Shown: in pieces, positions 15,528 to 23,938 of the stretch
Numbering within the stretch: position 1 is the stretch's first letter
Layout: every line of letters begins with the position of its first letter
NCBI GenBank assembly: GCA_016290715.1
Contig: JAEEUY010000094.1
Span: 1-36,595 of the forward strand
Direction of reading: 5' to 3'
DNA from: Bacteroidales bacterium
GTDB taxonomy: Bacteria > Bacteroidota > Bacteroidia > Bacteroidales > WCHB1-69
Length of the DNA stretch: 36,595 bases
The notes under the pieces: model-generated
What the model saw: the letters and a program-made list of their open reading frames with translations, nothing else
What the model was told of the DNA's origin: nothing
The model's database searches: none
Position numbers and translations under genes: made by a program

Positions 15528-16694
15528 ATGACAAAAAGAGACTATTATGAAATATTAGGCGTAACCAAAGATTCTACGCCAGACGAGATAAAAAGGGCTT
15601 ATCGTAAAAAGGCGATGGAGTTTCATCCTGACCGTAATCCGGGAAACAAGGAAGCGGAAGAGAAATTTAAGGAGGCGGCTGAGGCGTATGATGTATTGAG
15701 CAATCCGGATAAAAAGGCTCGTTATGACCAATTCGGTCATGAGGGTTTGAAAGGGGCCGCGGGCGGCGGTGGCTTTGATGCCAACGATTTAAGTTCTATA
15801 TTTGAACATTTTGGCAATATTTTTGGGGGTAGTTTTGGCGGCGGTTTTAGCGAGTTTTTCGGCGGCGGTTTTGGCGGCGGCAGGGGCCAAAAAGCCAAAC
15901 GCCGTGGTCAGGATATTCGCGTGAATGTGAAACTGACGCTTGAGGAAATTTCTAAAGGAACCACCAAAAAATTGAAAATACCCAAACAAGTAGTCTGCCA
16001 TACTTGCGGAGGAACGGGTGCCAAAGATAAAAATTCAATTATTACTTGCTCTACGTGCCACGGTACAGGACAAATTATTCAACAACAAAGAAGCATGTTC
16101 GGAATCATCCAACAGGCAACCGTTTGTCCACAATGTCATGGTACGGGAGAAATGATTAAAGACAAGTGCCCTGATTGCCGTGGAACGGGTACTGTTCGGG
16201 GAGAGGAAATTGTGGATATTAAAATTCCAGCAGGTGTTATGCAGGGAATGCAACTTCGCGAGCGCGGAAAAGGTAGCGCTGCCCAAAATGGTGGGGTGAA
16301 CGGCGATTTGTTGGTCGTTATCAACGAACTGGAACATCCTCTATTTGAACGGGATGGAAATAATCTCTACCTGAATTACTACATCTCTTTCCCTCAAGCA
16401 GCTCTCGGTGCTGAAGTGGAAATCCCGCTCTTGGAAGGAAAAGCAAAAGTGAAACTTCCCGCTGGAACCCAAAGCGGACAAGTACTGCGTTTACAAGGAA
16501 AAGGCCTCCCGGAAATCAATAGTTACAATGTGGGTGATTTGATTGTAAATGTCAATGTGTGGACACCTAAAACACTCTCGAAAGAGGAAAAAGCCACGAT
16601 TGAAAAATTGATGAATTCAGAGAATTTTCAACCGAAACCCGGCAAAAATGAAAAAAGTTTCTTTTCGAAAGTAAAACAATTTTTTGACAATTAG
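15528..16694 (+). CDS. dnaJ: Chaperone DnaJ (Hsp40, type I)
   Basis: From ATG 15528 the protein has 388 residues, normal for a type I J-protein. The J domain opens 'TKRDYYEILGV' and has the HPD triplet at 33-35, needed to stimulate DnaK ATPase. A Gly/Phe-rich linker spans roughly 75-125. Four CxxCxGxG zinc repeats follow: CHTCGGTG, CSTCHGTG, CPQCHGTG and CPDCRGTG. Then come the two substrate-binding barrel domains ('GDLLVVINELEHPLFERDGNNL', 'LQGKGLPEINSYNVGDLIV'). It is paired with grpE as in many genomes; dnaK is not in the window. It converges with maf, with only 14 bases between stops and no visible terminator. Confidence 0.96.
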   Translation: MTKRDYYEILGVTKDSTPDEIKRAYRKKAMEFHPDRNPGNKEAEEKFKEAAEAYDVLSNPDKKARYDQFGHEGLKGAAGGGGFDANDLSSIFEHFGNIFGGSFGGGFSEFFGGGFGGGRGQKAKRRGQDIRVNVKLTLEEISKGTTKKLKIPKQVVCHTCGGTGAKDKNSIITCSTCHGTGQIIQQQRSMFGIIQQATVCPQCHGTGEMIKDKCPDCRGTGTVRGEEIVDIKIPAGVMQGMQLRERGKGSAAQNGGVNGDLLVVINELEHPLFERDGNNLYLNYYISFPQAALGAEVEIPLLEGKAKVKLPAGTQSGQVLRLQGKGLPEINSYNVGDLIVNVNVWTPKTLSKEEKATIEKLMNSENFQPKPGKNEKSFFSKVKQFFDN

Positions 16695-16708
16695 TCATCC
16701 CAAATAAT

Positions 16709-17299
16709 CTATTGAACTGCCTTTTCAAGCATTTCCCATAGAAGTTTAGTGGGTAGTCCCATGACGTTATAATAGGAACCTTCAATATAGTCAATCCCTA
16801 CATAGCCAATCCATTCTTGTACACCATACGCCCCCGCTTTGTCTAAAGGAGCGTATTGGTTGACATAGTAATGGATCTCTTCGTCAGAAATCGTTCTGAA
16901 TTTGACCGTGGTGTTTCTATGGGCAGTTTGAAACCCTTTGGGCGACAATACCGTAACACCGCTCATAACCGTGTGCTCCTCTCCCGAAAGGTTTTGTAAC
17001 ATTGTGACGGCCTCTTCTTTGGATTTTGGTTTGCCCAATATTTGGTTATGAAGTACCACAATCGTGTCGCAAGCGATGAAAATGCTATTATCTGGATATT
17101 TATCTTGTTGAATAGTAGATAGTTTTAAATGGGATAGGTATTCAACGATTTCTTCAGGTTGCAGTCCTGCGGGATATACTTCCGGGACATGGGTGGAGAG
17201 TATTTCAAAATGAATACCCATACCCTGGAGAAGTTCCTTTCTGCGTGGGGATTGGGAGGCAAGATAGAGATGGAAATTTTGTAATTTATCTAATAACAT
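16709..17299 (-). CDS. Maf-family nucleoside triphosphate pyrophosphatase
   Basis: A 196-residue Maf protein. Bacterial Maf enzymes hydrolyse dTTP/UTP or modified pyrimidine triphosphates to monophosphates and have been linked to septum control. Visible motifs are 'LASQSPRRKELLQGMGI' near 13-30, 'IACDTIVVLHNQILGKPKSKEEAVTMLQNLSGEEHTVMSGV' segments (catalytic Asp in ACDT), and 'DKAGAYGVQEWIGYVGIDYIEGSYYNVMGLPTKLL' segments at the C-terminus. Presence of 'DKAGAYGVQ' and 'NVMGLP' fits the YhdE-like dTTP/UTP subgroup. Its ATG overlaps the lon stop by one base (TAATG), so it is the last gene of the GlmU'-lon-maf run. Confidence 0.92.
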   Translation of the reverse strand: MLLDKLQNFHLYLASQSPRRKELLQGMGIHFEILSTHVPEVYPAGLQPEEIVEYLSHLKLSTIQQDKYPDNSIFIACDTIVVLHNQILGKPKSKEEAVTMLQNLSGEEHTVMSGVTVLSPKGFQTAHRNTTVKFRTISDEEIHYYVNQYAPLDKAGAYGVQEWIGYVGIDYIEGSYYNVMGLPTKLLWEMLEKAVQ

Positions 17300-19725
17300 T
17301 AAGGCAAAACTATGTAGTTGATAGCATCTTGCATTGAAGAGAAATAATGGAAATTCATATTTTCAATGAATTTTTTATCAATTTCTTCAATATCTTTTTT
17401 GTTTTCATCCGACAGAACGATATCGTAAATTCCTGCGCGTTTGGCGGCTAAAACTTTTTCTTTCAAACCGCCAACGGGGAATAGTTTTCCTCTTAGGGTA
17501 ATTTCGCCAGACATCGCAATTTGAGGACGGACCAATCGCCCTGTAAAGGAGGAGATGAGGGAAGAGAGGATGGTAATTCCTGCGGAAGGACCGTCTTTGG
17601 GGGTGGCTCCTTCGGGCACATGCACATGCACGTTCTTGGTTTGGAATAGTTGGGTGTCAATATGAAAATCTTCAGCGTGGGCTTTAAGGTATTCGTAAGC
17701 AATCGTTGCGGATTCTTTCATCACATCCCCAAGATTACCTGTCATGGTAAGTTGTCCTTTCCCATCGCTAATCACTGATTCAATAAAGAGTATTTCACCT
17801 CCGACAGCGGTCCATGCCAAGCCGGTGGCCACTCCCCGAATGCTTTTGGTTAAGGCACGTTCGCTTTGGAACATCGGACTGCCTAAGATTTTACAAAGGT
17901 CTTTTGCCGTGATTCGTTTCTCCAATTTGCCATTTTGCACATACGTTGCCGCTCGATGACGGGCAATTTTCGCAATGCGTTTTTCCAAAGTACGTACTCC
18001 CGATTCACGGGTGTAATCGGCAATAATCTTTTCGATAATTTTATCACTAAAAGTAAGGGATTTTTTCTCTAGCCCATTTTCTTTTAGTTGTTTGGGAATC
18101 AAGTGCTGTTTGGCAATATTGATTTTTTCTTCAATAAAATACCCCGAAATATCAATTACTTCCATTCTGTCAATCAAGGCAGGTGGGATGGTGTTCAAAC
18201 TATTGGCTGTGGCAATAAAAAGTACTTTTGATAAGTCGTATCCTATTTCTAAATAGTTGTCGTAGAATGAATTATTCTGTTCTGGATCCAAAACTTCAAG
18301 AAGGGCGGCGGCAGGATCCCCCTGCACGTTCATTCCCAATACCTTATCCACTTCATCGAGAACAAATACGGGGTTGGAAGAGCCTGCCTTTTTCAGACTT
18401 TGGATAATGCGCCCCGGCATAGCCCCAATGTAAGTTTTTCGATGTCCGCGGATTTCTGATTCGTCGCGCAATCCGCCCAACGAAACCCGTATGTATTTGC
18501 GTTTCAATGCATCAGCGATAGATTTGCCCAAAGAGGTTTTCCCGACTCCCGGAGGCCCCACCAAACAGAGAATCGGCGATTTCATGTCGTTTTTTAACTT
18601 CAAAACAGCAAAATATTCAATGATGCGCTCTTTCACTTTCTCCAATCCATAGTGAGCTTCATCTAAGACTTTCCGTGCACGTGTCAAATCGAAATCATCT
18701 TCAGTGTATTCATTCCATGGTAATGTTACCATGAGATCCAGATAGTTGGCTTGAATGGAGAAGTCGGGGGACATGGTGTTGGAACGCTGCAGTTTATCTA
18801 ATTCACGTTCAAATAATTCTTGAACCTCTTTACTCCATTTCTTGTTTTTGGCTTTTTCCTTGAGTTCCGAGCAGGTGCGTTCTACCGGAGAGTCGCCTAA
18901 CTCTTTTTGAATGGTTTTGATCTGCTCATTCAAAAAGTACTCTCTTTGCTGTTTGTCGATTTCCTGCTTCGATTTGTTCTGAATTTGTGCTTTAAGTTCT
19001 AATAGTTGCACCTCTTTATTGGTGAGACGAAGCACTTGCTTTGCACGATCCTCAATGTCAGGATTCTCTAAAAGATTCTGTTTTTCAACAACTTCTATAG
19101 ATAGGTTCGTTGTAATGAAATTAACCAGAAAGGTAGGGCTTTCGATGTTTTTAAGGGCAAAAATAGCTTCTTTAGGCAGGTGATTCGACAATTTGATCAT
19201 AGATATTGCTGCATCACGCAAAGAGTCCATCAAAGCCTTGAACACCTTTTTATTCTGGGTCTTGGGATTGCAATCATTGCATTCATATTCAATAACAGAA
19301 GCGCGATAATAGGGCTCTGTTTGAACCAAATCAAGAATGGTAAATCGTTTGATTCCTTGTACAATAATCGTTACACTGCCATCCGGCATTGCCACGAATT
19401 TTAATATTCGGGCCATGGTCCCAACTTTATAAATATCGTTGATGGTGGGTTCTTCAATATCATTCTCTTTTTGAGTAACCACGCCAATCGGTTCGTCGGT
19501 GCGGGCAAATTCCTGCGCCAAGCGGATGGATTTGGTCCGTCCTACGGTGATGGGGATTACAATACCAGGAAACAATACCGTATTACGCAGAGGTAAAATA
19601 GCAAGACTGTCAGGAACAATTTCTTCCTGTAGCCTTTTTTCATCTTCGCTGGAGAATAGAGGAATGAAATTGGCTTCGTTATTGATTAACTCATGCATAA
19701 TTATATCGTTGTTGGGATAATTCAT
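17299..19725 (-). CDS. lon: ATP-dependent protease Lon
   Basis: I start it at ATG 19725 (MNYPNNDIIMHELINN), giving 808 residues. The frame stays open upstream inside the previous gene, but 19725 is two bases after that gene's stop and gives a Lon of usual length. Domains: LON substrate-binding N-domain from about 40 ('DSLAILPLRNTVLFPGIVIPI') to 240, then a helical coiled coil ('QREYFLNEQIKTIQKELG'). The AAA+ module has Walker A GPPGVGKT near 389-396 and Walker B 'PVFVLDEVDK'. The protease domain carries the Ser714-Lys757 dyad (DGPSAG, GGLKEK). Lon degrades misfolded and short-lived regulatory proteins. It is co-transcribed with GlmU' and maf. Confidence 0.96.
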   Translation of the reverse strand: MNYPNNDIIMHELINNEANFIPLFSSEDEKRLQEEIVPDSLAILPLRNTVLFPGIVIPITVGRTKSIRLAQEFARTDEPIGVVTQKENDIEEPTINDIYKVGTMARILKFVAMPDGSVTIIVQGIKRFTILDLVQTEPYYRASVIEYECNDCNPKTQNKKVFKALMDSLRDAAISMIKLSNHLPKEAIFALKNIESPTFLVNFITTNLSIEVVEKQNLLENPDIEDRAKQVLRLTNKEVQLLELKAQIQNKSKQEIDKQQREYFLNEQIKTIQKELGDSPVERTCSELKEKAKNKKWSKEVQELFERELDKLQRSNTMSPDFSIQANYLDLMVTLPWNEYTEDDFDLTRARKVLDEAHYGLEKVKERIIEYFAVLKLKNDMKSPILCLVGPPGVGKTSLGKSIADALKRKYIRVSLGGLRDESEIRGHRKTYIGAMPGRIIQSLKKAGSSNPVFVLDEVDKVLGMNVQGDPAAALLEVLDPEQNNSFYDNYLEIGYDLSKVLFIATANSLNTIPPALIDRMEVIDISGYFIEEKINIAKQHLIPKQLKENGLEKKSLTFSDKIIEKIIADYTRESGVRTLEKRIAKIARHRAATYVQNGKLEKRITAKDLCKILGSPMFQSERALTKSIRGVATGLAWTAVGGEILFIESVISDGKGQLTMTGNLGDVMKESATIAYEYLKAHAEDFHIDTQLFQTKNVHVHVPEGATPKDGPSAGITILSSLISSFTGRLVRPQIAMSGEITLRGKLFPVGGLKEKVLAAKRAGIYDIVLSDENKKDIEEIDKKFIENMNFHYFSSMQDAINYIVLP

Positions 19726-19726
19726 G

Positions 19727-20932
19727 TTAAGATGTTTGAATGGTAATTTCGTAAACCTTTTTAAGGATATTTTGTTCAATAGAATCAAAAATTTTGTGTC
19801 TGCGTTGGGCGACAATTTGCGCTGTAGTAAAAACCTTATCCAATTGATATGGGACGTAACCATCTGTAGGAGAACCGAATGAGAACGATGGGATATGCTT
19901 GGGATGGAACCCGCCGCCATATAAACAGGTGCTTACGCCTACGACAGTGCCTGTGTTAAACATTGTACAAATTCCACACTTGGAGTAATCACCCATAATT
20001 ACCCCGCAAAATTGCTCGTCACTCTCTTCCATCGTGCAGGTGGCGTAGTTCCACAATCTGACTGAAGAGTAATTGTTTTTGAGGTTGGAGGAATTGGTAT
20101 CTGCCCCAAGGTTGCACCATTCGCCAATCACAGAATTGCCTAAAAAACCGTCGTGCGCTTTGTTGCTATACCCAAAAATAATCACATTGGACAGTTCGCC
20201 ACCCACTTTGCTATGAGGGCCAATTGTCGTGGCCCCATATATTTTTGCGTCCATTTTGAGCGTTGCATGCTCGCAAAGGGCCACACTTCCACGAATACGG
20301 CACCCTTCCATGATTTCTGCATCTTTGCCGATGTAGATATAACCGTCTTGTGCATTGAGGGTGGCATTGGTAACCACCGCTCCCTCTTCAACAAAAATAC
20401 GCTGTGAATCGCCAATGACGACATTGCTGTTTCCTATAGGTTGTGATTTTCTTCCTGCGGTAAGAAGTTTGAAATCATACGCAATCGCTGACTCATTGTA
20501 CTTGAAAAGATGAAAGGGACGTATAAGTATTTGACAATCATCGTTATACTCGCATCTCTCCAAAGGGAGCATACCTTTCTGAAGCAGATGTGTCTGGTAA
20601 AAATCCCTGCTGTCTTGCAATGCTGTTGTACGAAAAGCCAATAACTCATTTTGATGGTATAATGCTGTTCCCAATGAAAGTCCGGAGATGGCTTCTATAA
20701 TAGCTGGATTTGGCAATAATGAACTGGATATAAACAAATTGTCGTTTTCAAAATGAAGCGGATACTTTGCTTGAAGATACTCTTCGGTTAAAATGGAAGC
20801 AGAACAGTGGAAAACTTTTTCCCATTTTTCGCGGATCGTTAAAATACCGATACGCATATCTGCCGCCGAACGTGTAAATGTTAACGGCAATAAATGATAG
20901 CGATGCCAATCATCAAATAATATTACGTTCAT
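19727..20932 (-). CDS. Bacteroidetes-type GlmU' (putative sugar-nucleotidyl/acetyltransferase)
   Basis: A 401-residue protein of the alternative Bacteroidetes GlmU' family (I recall it as TIGR03991). It is proposed to supply UDP-GlcNAc in place of standard GlmU. The N-terminal half starts 'MNVILFDDWHRYHLLPLTFTRSAADMRIGILTIREKWE' in segments, a divergent nucleotidyltransferase-like fold. From about 180 there is a left-handed beta-helix of hexapeptide repeats ('VVIGDSQRIFVEEGAVV', 'IYIGKDAEIMEGCRIRGSVAL', 'GATTIGPHSKVGGELSNVIIFGYSNKAHDGFLGNSVIG'), as in acyl and acetyl transferases. It begins 16 bases after the terminator-like hairpin that follows rpmE, and lon starts one base after its stop. 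Substrate is by family inference only. Confidence 0.82.
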   Translation of the reverse strand: MNVILFDDWHRYHLLPLTFTRSAADMRIGILTIREKWEKVFHCSASILTEEYLQAKYPLHFENDNLFISSSLLPNPAIIEAISGLSLGTALYHQNELLAFRTTALQDSRDFYQTHLLQKGMLPLERCEYNDDCQILIRPFHLFKYNESAIAYDFKLLTAGRKSQPIGNSNVVIGDSQRIFVEEGAVVTNATLNAQDGYIYIGKDAEIMEGCRIRGSVALCEHATLKMDAKIYGATTIGPHSKVGGELSNVIIFGYSNKAHDGFLGNSVIGEWCNLGADTNSSNLKNNYSSVRLWNYATCTMEESDEQFCGVIMGDYSKCGICTMFNTGTVVGVSTCLYGGGFHPKHIPSFSFGSPTDGYVPYQLDKVFTTAQIVAQRRHKIFDSIEQNILKKVYEITIQTS

Positions 20933-20948
20933 TGTACCCCCTTAAACT

Positions 20949-20983
20949 AAAAAGAGGCTCTTTTATATAGATAAAAAAGCCTC
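20949..20983 (-). terminator. Terminator or attenuator between rpmE and GlmU'
   Basis: On the minus strand GAGGCTTTTTTAT pairs with ATAAAAGAGCCTC in thirteen pairs with one wobble, around loop CTAT, followed by five T. It ends 16 bases before the GlmU' ATG. There is almost no room for a separate promoter between them, so it may act as a partial terminator. Confidence 0.8.
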
Positions 20984-21004
20984 CGCACAAAAATCTTTAA
21001 TTCA

Positions 21005-21271
21005 TTATTCTGCTTTTGGAGTAGCATGTTTCGCGTATTTGCTACGATATTTATCAACGCGACCAGCTGTATCCACCAATTTCATTTTACCGGTGAAGAA
21101 TGGATGAGAGGTGTTGGAGATTTCTAACTTGATTAATGGATATTCTTTACCATCTTCCCATACAATTGTATCTTTTGTTTGTACGGTTGATTTAGTTAAA
21201 AATGCAGTTTCGTTCGACATATCTTTAAAAACAACCGTTCTGTACTCCTTTGGATGAATGTCTTTTTTCAT
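21005..21271 (-). CDS. rpmE: 50S ribosomal protein L31, type B (zinc-free form)
   Basis: An 88-residue L31 of the longer B type (often called rpmE2/ykgM type). Marks are 'MKKDIHPKEYRTVVFKDM' at the start, 'FLTKSTVQTKDTIVWEDGKEYPLIKLEISNTSHPFFTGK' in segments, and 'GRVDKYRSKYAK' near the end. The protein has no cysteine, so the CxxC zinc site of type A is absent. In many bacteria type B replaces type A when zinc is low. In Bacteroidetes the B form is commonly the only one, so zinc control should not be assumed. Its own -7 element lies 30 bases upstream, and a hairpin terminator lies 22 bases downstream. Confidence 0.95.
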   Translation of the reverse strand: MKKDIHPKEYRTVVFKDMSNETAFLTKSTVQTKDTIVWEDGKEYPLIKLEISNTSHPFFTGKMKLVDTAGRVDKYRSKYAKHATPKAE

Positions 21272-21300
21272 TATTCTATATTTTTTTTAAATTCGGACTG

Positions 21301-21308
21301 CAAAAATA
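21301..21308 (-). promoter_or_regulatory. -7 element for rpmE
   Basis: Read on the minus strand this is TATTTTTG, an exact TAnnTTTG, 30 bases upstream of the rpmE ATG. No -33 TTTG is visible at normal spacing. The rest of 21309-21497 is AT-rich and holds one inverted repeat (CTTATTAT 21362-21369 with ATAATAAG 21383-21390) of unknown meaning. Confidence 0.5.
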
Positions 21309-21497
21309 CATTTTTTTTTGTTACAGAAGACCTATTTGTGAATAATTTTGAAAATAATCTTCTTATTATTGTTAATATGTTGATAATAAGTTTGTTAGTT
21401 ATTTATTTTTGAATTATCAGGTAGAAATAAAATCAGAAAAGAGAGAATTATTTTTTTTGAAATAGAAATTTAACATTGAAAAAATACGTTTCTCCAA

Positions 21498-22460
21498 TTA
21501 CGAAAGAGCCTGATTAACTTTCTGGGAACTTTTGAGGATCGCATCATACTCTTCGGGAGTGATGTCATTGAAAAAATAGTGGACAGGGTTCACGTGTTTC
21601 CCGTTTTTGATGACTTCGTAGTGCAGGTGGGTCCCGAATGAAAGTCCGGTATTTCCCACATAACCAATTATTTGACCTCTTTTAACTCTTTCACCTGGTT
21701 TAACCAATTTTTTGGAGAGGTGTGCATATACGGTTTGATAGGAGTAGCCGTGGTTGAGTACGACAGCAATTCCGTATCCTGAACCGGCTTCTTTGCGGGA
21801 TACAACACCGTCGGCGGTAGCATGTACCGGCGTTCCTTTTGCGGCGGAGATGTCAATCCCTGTATGGGGGCGTAATACTTTCAAAATAGGATGATACCGA
21901 TAGCCAAAGCCCGATGATATTTCATACATATTGGGCAACGGACGGATGGCAGGAATGGATTGTAGCATCTCACTTCTCGTGTTTACCAAATTGGCAATGG
22001 TATCAAAGGAGTAGGATTGTGTGGCTAATTCAATGCAAAGTTTATCCGCTTTTAAGTGAATGTTATTCAGCATTTTAATAACATCTTCATCCTTAATATT
22101 GTCGTATTCGTTTTTTTCAACTAAAAAAGGATAGCGTTCACTCATAGGCACGGGGTCGGTTTCAAAAATGGTACGGTATATCTTATCGTCCCTTTCTTGA
22201 ATGTCTTTGCTCATGAGTGTAAGTTCGTCAATCCGCCGGTCGAGTTTCTTTAACTCATTTTTTAGTTCATTATTTTCCCGCCGCAACATCAATTCTTTCG
22301 GAGAATCAATAAGATAGAATGATATCCAAATGATGATGGCGGAAAATGAGACGGCAGTGGCCAAGAACCATACTACACGTTTGACTGTCTCTTTGAGTGA
22401 GAACTCTTTTTTCTCAAAGGATAGTGTTTTGGGATTGAAGTAGTAGATGGTCCTTTTCAT
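21498..22460 (-). CDS. Membrane-anchored M23 peptidase (peptidoglycan endopeptidase)
   Basis: A 320-residue LytM/M23 zinc peptidase. A basic cytoplasmic start is followed by one membrane helix (about 29-51), a coiled coil (about 56-90), a linker, and the catalytic domain from about 180. The zinc ligands are intact: His199 and Asp203 (HTGID) and His280 in 'GTHLHYE' (His278 is the other conserved histidine), with His247 in 'YAHLS'. It should therefore be an active enzyme, cutting peptide cross-links in the wall, rather than a degenerate activator. The gene begins seven bases after the glucosaminidase gene. The pair probably cleaves glycan and peptide bonds together during growth or division. 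Confidence 0.92.
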   Translation of the reverse strand: MKRTIYYFNPKTLSFEKKEFSLKETVKRVVWFLATAVSFSAIIIWISFYLIDSPKELMLRRENNELKNELKKLDRRIDELTLMSKDIQERDDKIYRTIFETDPVPMSERYPFLVEKNEYDNIKDEDVIKMLNNIHLKADKLCIELATQSYSFDTIANLVNTRSEMLQSIPAIRPLPNMYEISSGFGYRYHPILKVLRPHTGIDISAAKGTPVHATADGVVSRKEAGSGYGIAVVLNHGYSYQTVYAHLSKKLVKPGERVKRGQIIGYVGNTGLSFGTHLHYEVIKNGKHVNPVHYFFNDITPEEYDAILKSSQKVNQALS

Positions 22461-22467
22461 CTGTTTT

Positions 22468-23742
22468 TTATCTCTTTAGTTTGATGATGTCGCCTTTTTT
22501 GAGTGTTTTCTTAACATCTATATGATTGTATTGGCAGATACGCTGCAGGTCAACGGCGGTGGCTTGGGAAATATATTGGAGGGTTTCCATATTTTTTACA
22601 GTATAGTAATCTTTTTCTCCCGTTTTGCTTTTACGTTCAATATATACCACTTGTCCTGTTTTTAAGCGCGTATTTCCTGTAACATTGTTATATTTCTTGA
22701 TTCTTTTTTCTTTGTCTTGCACATCTTTGGCAATCGTTGCATAGGTGTCACCGCGCTGTGCTAAAACAAACAATGTCCGGTTATTGATATACACCGGTCT
22801 GTCGGTGAAGGGATACTTCTCGCTGTAAAGCGGGAAATCGTCAGCGGTTGCCTGAAAGACAGTGATGCTGGTGGGCAAATTTTCCTGTGCAGTTTCTGTA
22901 TAAACCACTTCTGTAGTTTGAGGCATGGGTTCCGGTGTGGGAAGGATGACCGTTTCGCCGGCAGTGCTTGTTTGATGCGGTTTTTTCACATTTCCTTCAG
23001 GATTGCCACTATTGGCTTTGGCCGGAGTGGTTTGGTTATGATGGGCGGGAGTGCCGCTATGTGTACTTTGAGCAGGTTTTTTATGCTTCGCAGGATGTTT
23101 TTTATCAGGTTTGGAGGTTGTTGCGGGTTGGGAAACAATTGGGGTTACAACAGGTTTGGGGGTGTTTTCAACGACGGCAGGTTGTGGATTGTTAAAATAA
23201 CCTTGTGCCAGTCGTGCTTGGTATAGCGTGTCCCATTGGGCAATGCGGTAGGTTTTAATCAGATTAATCAAACGGTCTGCATACTGGGGATTGGTGGCGT
23301 AACCCGCTGCTTTCAACCCTTTTGCCCAACCTTCATAATCCATAATGTCTAATGAAAATAGGGCATTATAACGAGGCCTTTTCGCGAGAAACAACGAATG
23401 GTCTTCGTAGGATTCATTGACCGAAAGATATTTTCTAAAGCATTCTTGCAGTTCGTCGTCGTCTAATAATAGCGTATCCCCCGTCCATTCTTTGTGGCAC
23501 TTGATGCCAAAATGGTTGTTTCCTTCTCTCGCTAAACGGCTTGTCCCGCAGGCACTTTCAAAAATCCCCTGGGCTAAAGTGATGCTGGCAGGAATCTTGT
23601 ATTCGTACATCTGTTGAATAGCCAAGTCTTTATATTGTGCGATGTATTGCTGGATATCATCTGCACTATATTGTGCAAAATTTTTATAGGGAGCGGCTAA
23701 CAATAAGCTAAAAGCAATAATTAAGGCGTATAGGTTTTTCAT
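22468..23742 (-). CDS. Secreted N-acetylglucosaminidase with two LysM domains
   Basis: I start it at ATG 23742 (MKNLYALIIAFSLLLAAPYKNFAQ, signal peptide). The frame runs 19 codons further up, but those lie upstream of the likely transcription start set by the -7 element at 23781-23788. The mature protein (424 residues with signal) has a FlgJ/LytB-like glucosaminidase domain at about 40-185 with 'ITLAQGIFESACGTSRLA' (catalytic Glu62) and 'NNHFGIKCHKEW'. A linker of about 110 residues rich in Pro, Thr, Lys and His comes next. Two C-terminal LysM modules follow ('RGDTYATIAKDV...GQVVYIERK' and 'VKNMETLQYISQATAV...KKGDIIKLKR'). It should bind and cut the glycan strands. The M23 peptidase gene follows it. 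Confidence 0.9.
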   Translation of the reverse strand: MKNLYALIIAFSLLLAAPYKNFAQYSADDIQQYIAQYKDLAIQQMYEYKIPASITLAQGIFESACGTSRLAREGNNHFGIKCHKEWTGDTLLLDDDELQECFRKYLSVNESYEDHSLFLAKRPRYNALFSLDIMDYEGWAKGLKAAGYATNPQYADRLINLIKTYRIAQWDTLYQARLAQGYFNNPQPAVVENTPKPVVTPIVSQPATTSKPDKKHPAKHKKPAQSTHSGTPAHHNQTTPAKANSGNPEGNVKKPHQTSTAGETVILPTPEPMPQTTEVVYTETAQENLPTSITVFQATADDFPLYSEKYPFTDRPVYINNRTLFVLAQRGDTYATIAKDVQDKEKRIKKYNNVTGNTRLKTGQVVYIERKSKTGEKDYYTVKNMETLQYISQATAVDLQRICQYNHIDVKKTLKKGDIIKLKR

Positions 23743-23780
23743 TACAATGATAATTTGAATCTTTAAAATAACATATTTTG

Positions 23781-23788
23781 CAAAAATA
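23781..23788 (-). promoter_or_regulatory. -7 element for the glucosaminidase gene
   Basis: TATTTTTG on the minus strand, an exact TAnnTTTG, about 40 bases upstream of ATG 23742. It places the mRNA start near 23775, downstream of the longer in-frame start at 23799. This supports the signal-peptide start. No -33 box seen. Confidence 0.5.
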
Positions 23789-23912
23789 CCGCTAATCATT
23801 GTATCTTCGTTTTTACAACATAAAAAATACTTAACAAGAAAGAGTTAATAGATTTTGTGCGGGAATGGCATGAGAATTTTTCAGGGAGCAATGAATTATT
23901 CGTTAAAAAATG

Positions 23913-23920
23913 TATTTTTG
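23913..23920 (+). promoter_or_regulatory. -7 element for the 127-residue secreted protein
   Basis: TATTTTTG, an exact TAnnTTTG, 18 bases before ATG 23939. The mRNA would start near 23926, which rules out the upstream in-frame ATGs at 23855, 23870 and 23891. No -33 TTTG at normal spacing. Confidence 0.5.
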
Positions 23921-23938
23921 CAAACCAAATTTCAAATT

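Noticed and set aside
15750..15900. Gly-rich repeated codons in dnaJ as a DNA repeat element
   Set aside because: This is the normal Gly/Phe linker of a J-protein, explained by protein composition.
19726..19920. N-terminal extension of Lon by 65 residues
   Set aside because: The extension overlaps the conserved C-terminus of GlmU', has no Lon-like sequence, and ATG 19725 sits two bases after the GlmU' stop.
21362..21390. Inverted repeat CTTATTAT/ATAATAAG as a terminator for the M23 gene
   Set aside because: It is 108 bases past the stop, the loop is 13 bases, pairing is all A-T but one, and no T run follows.
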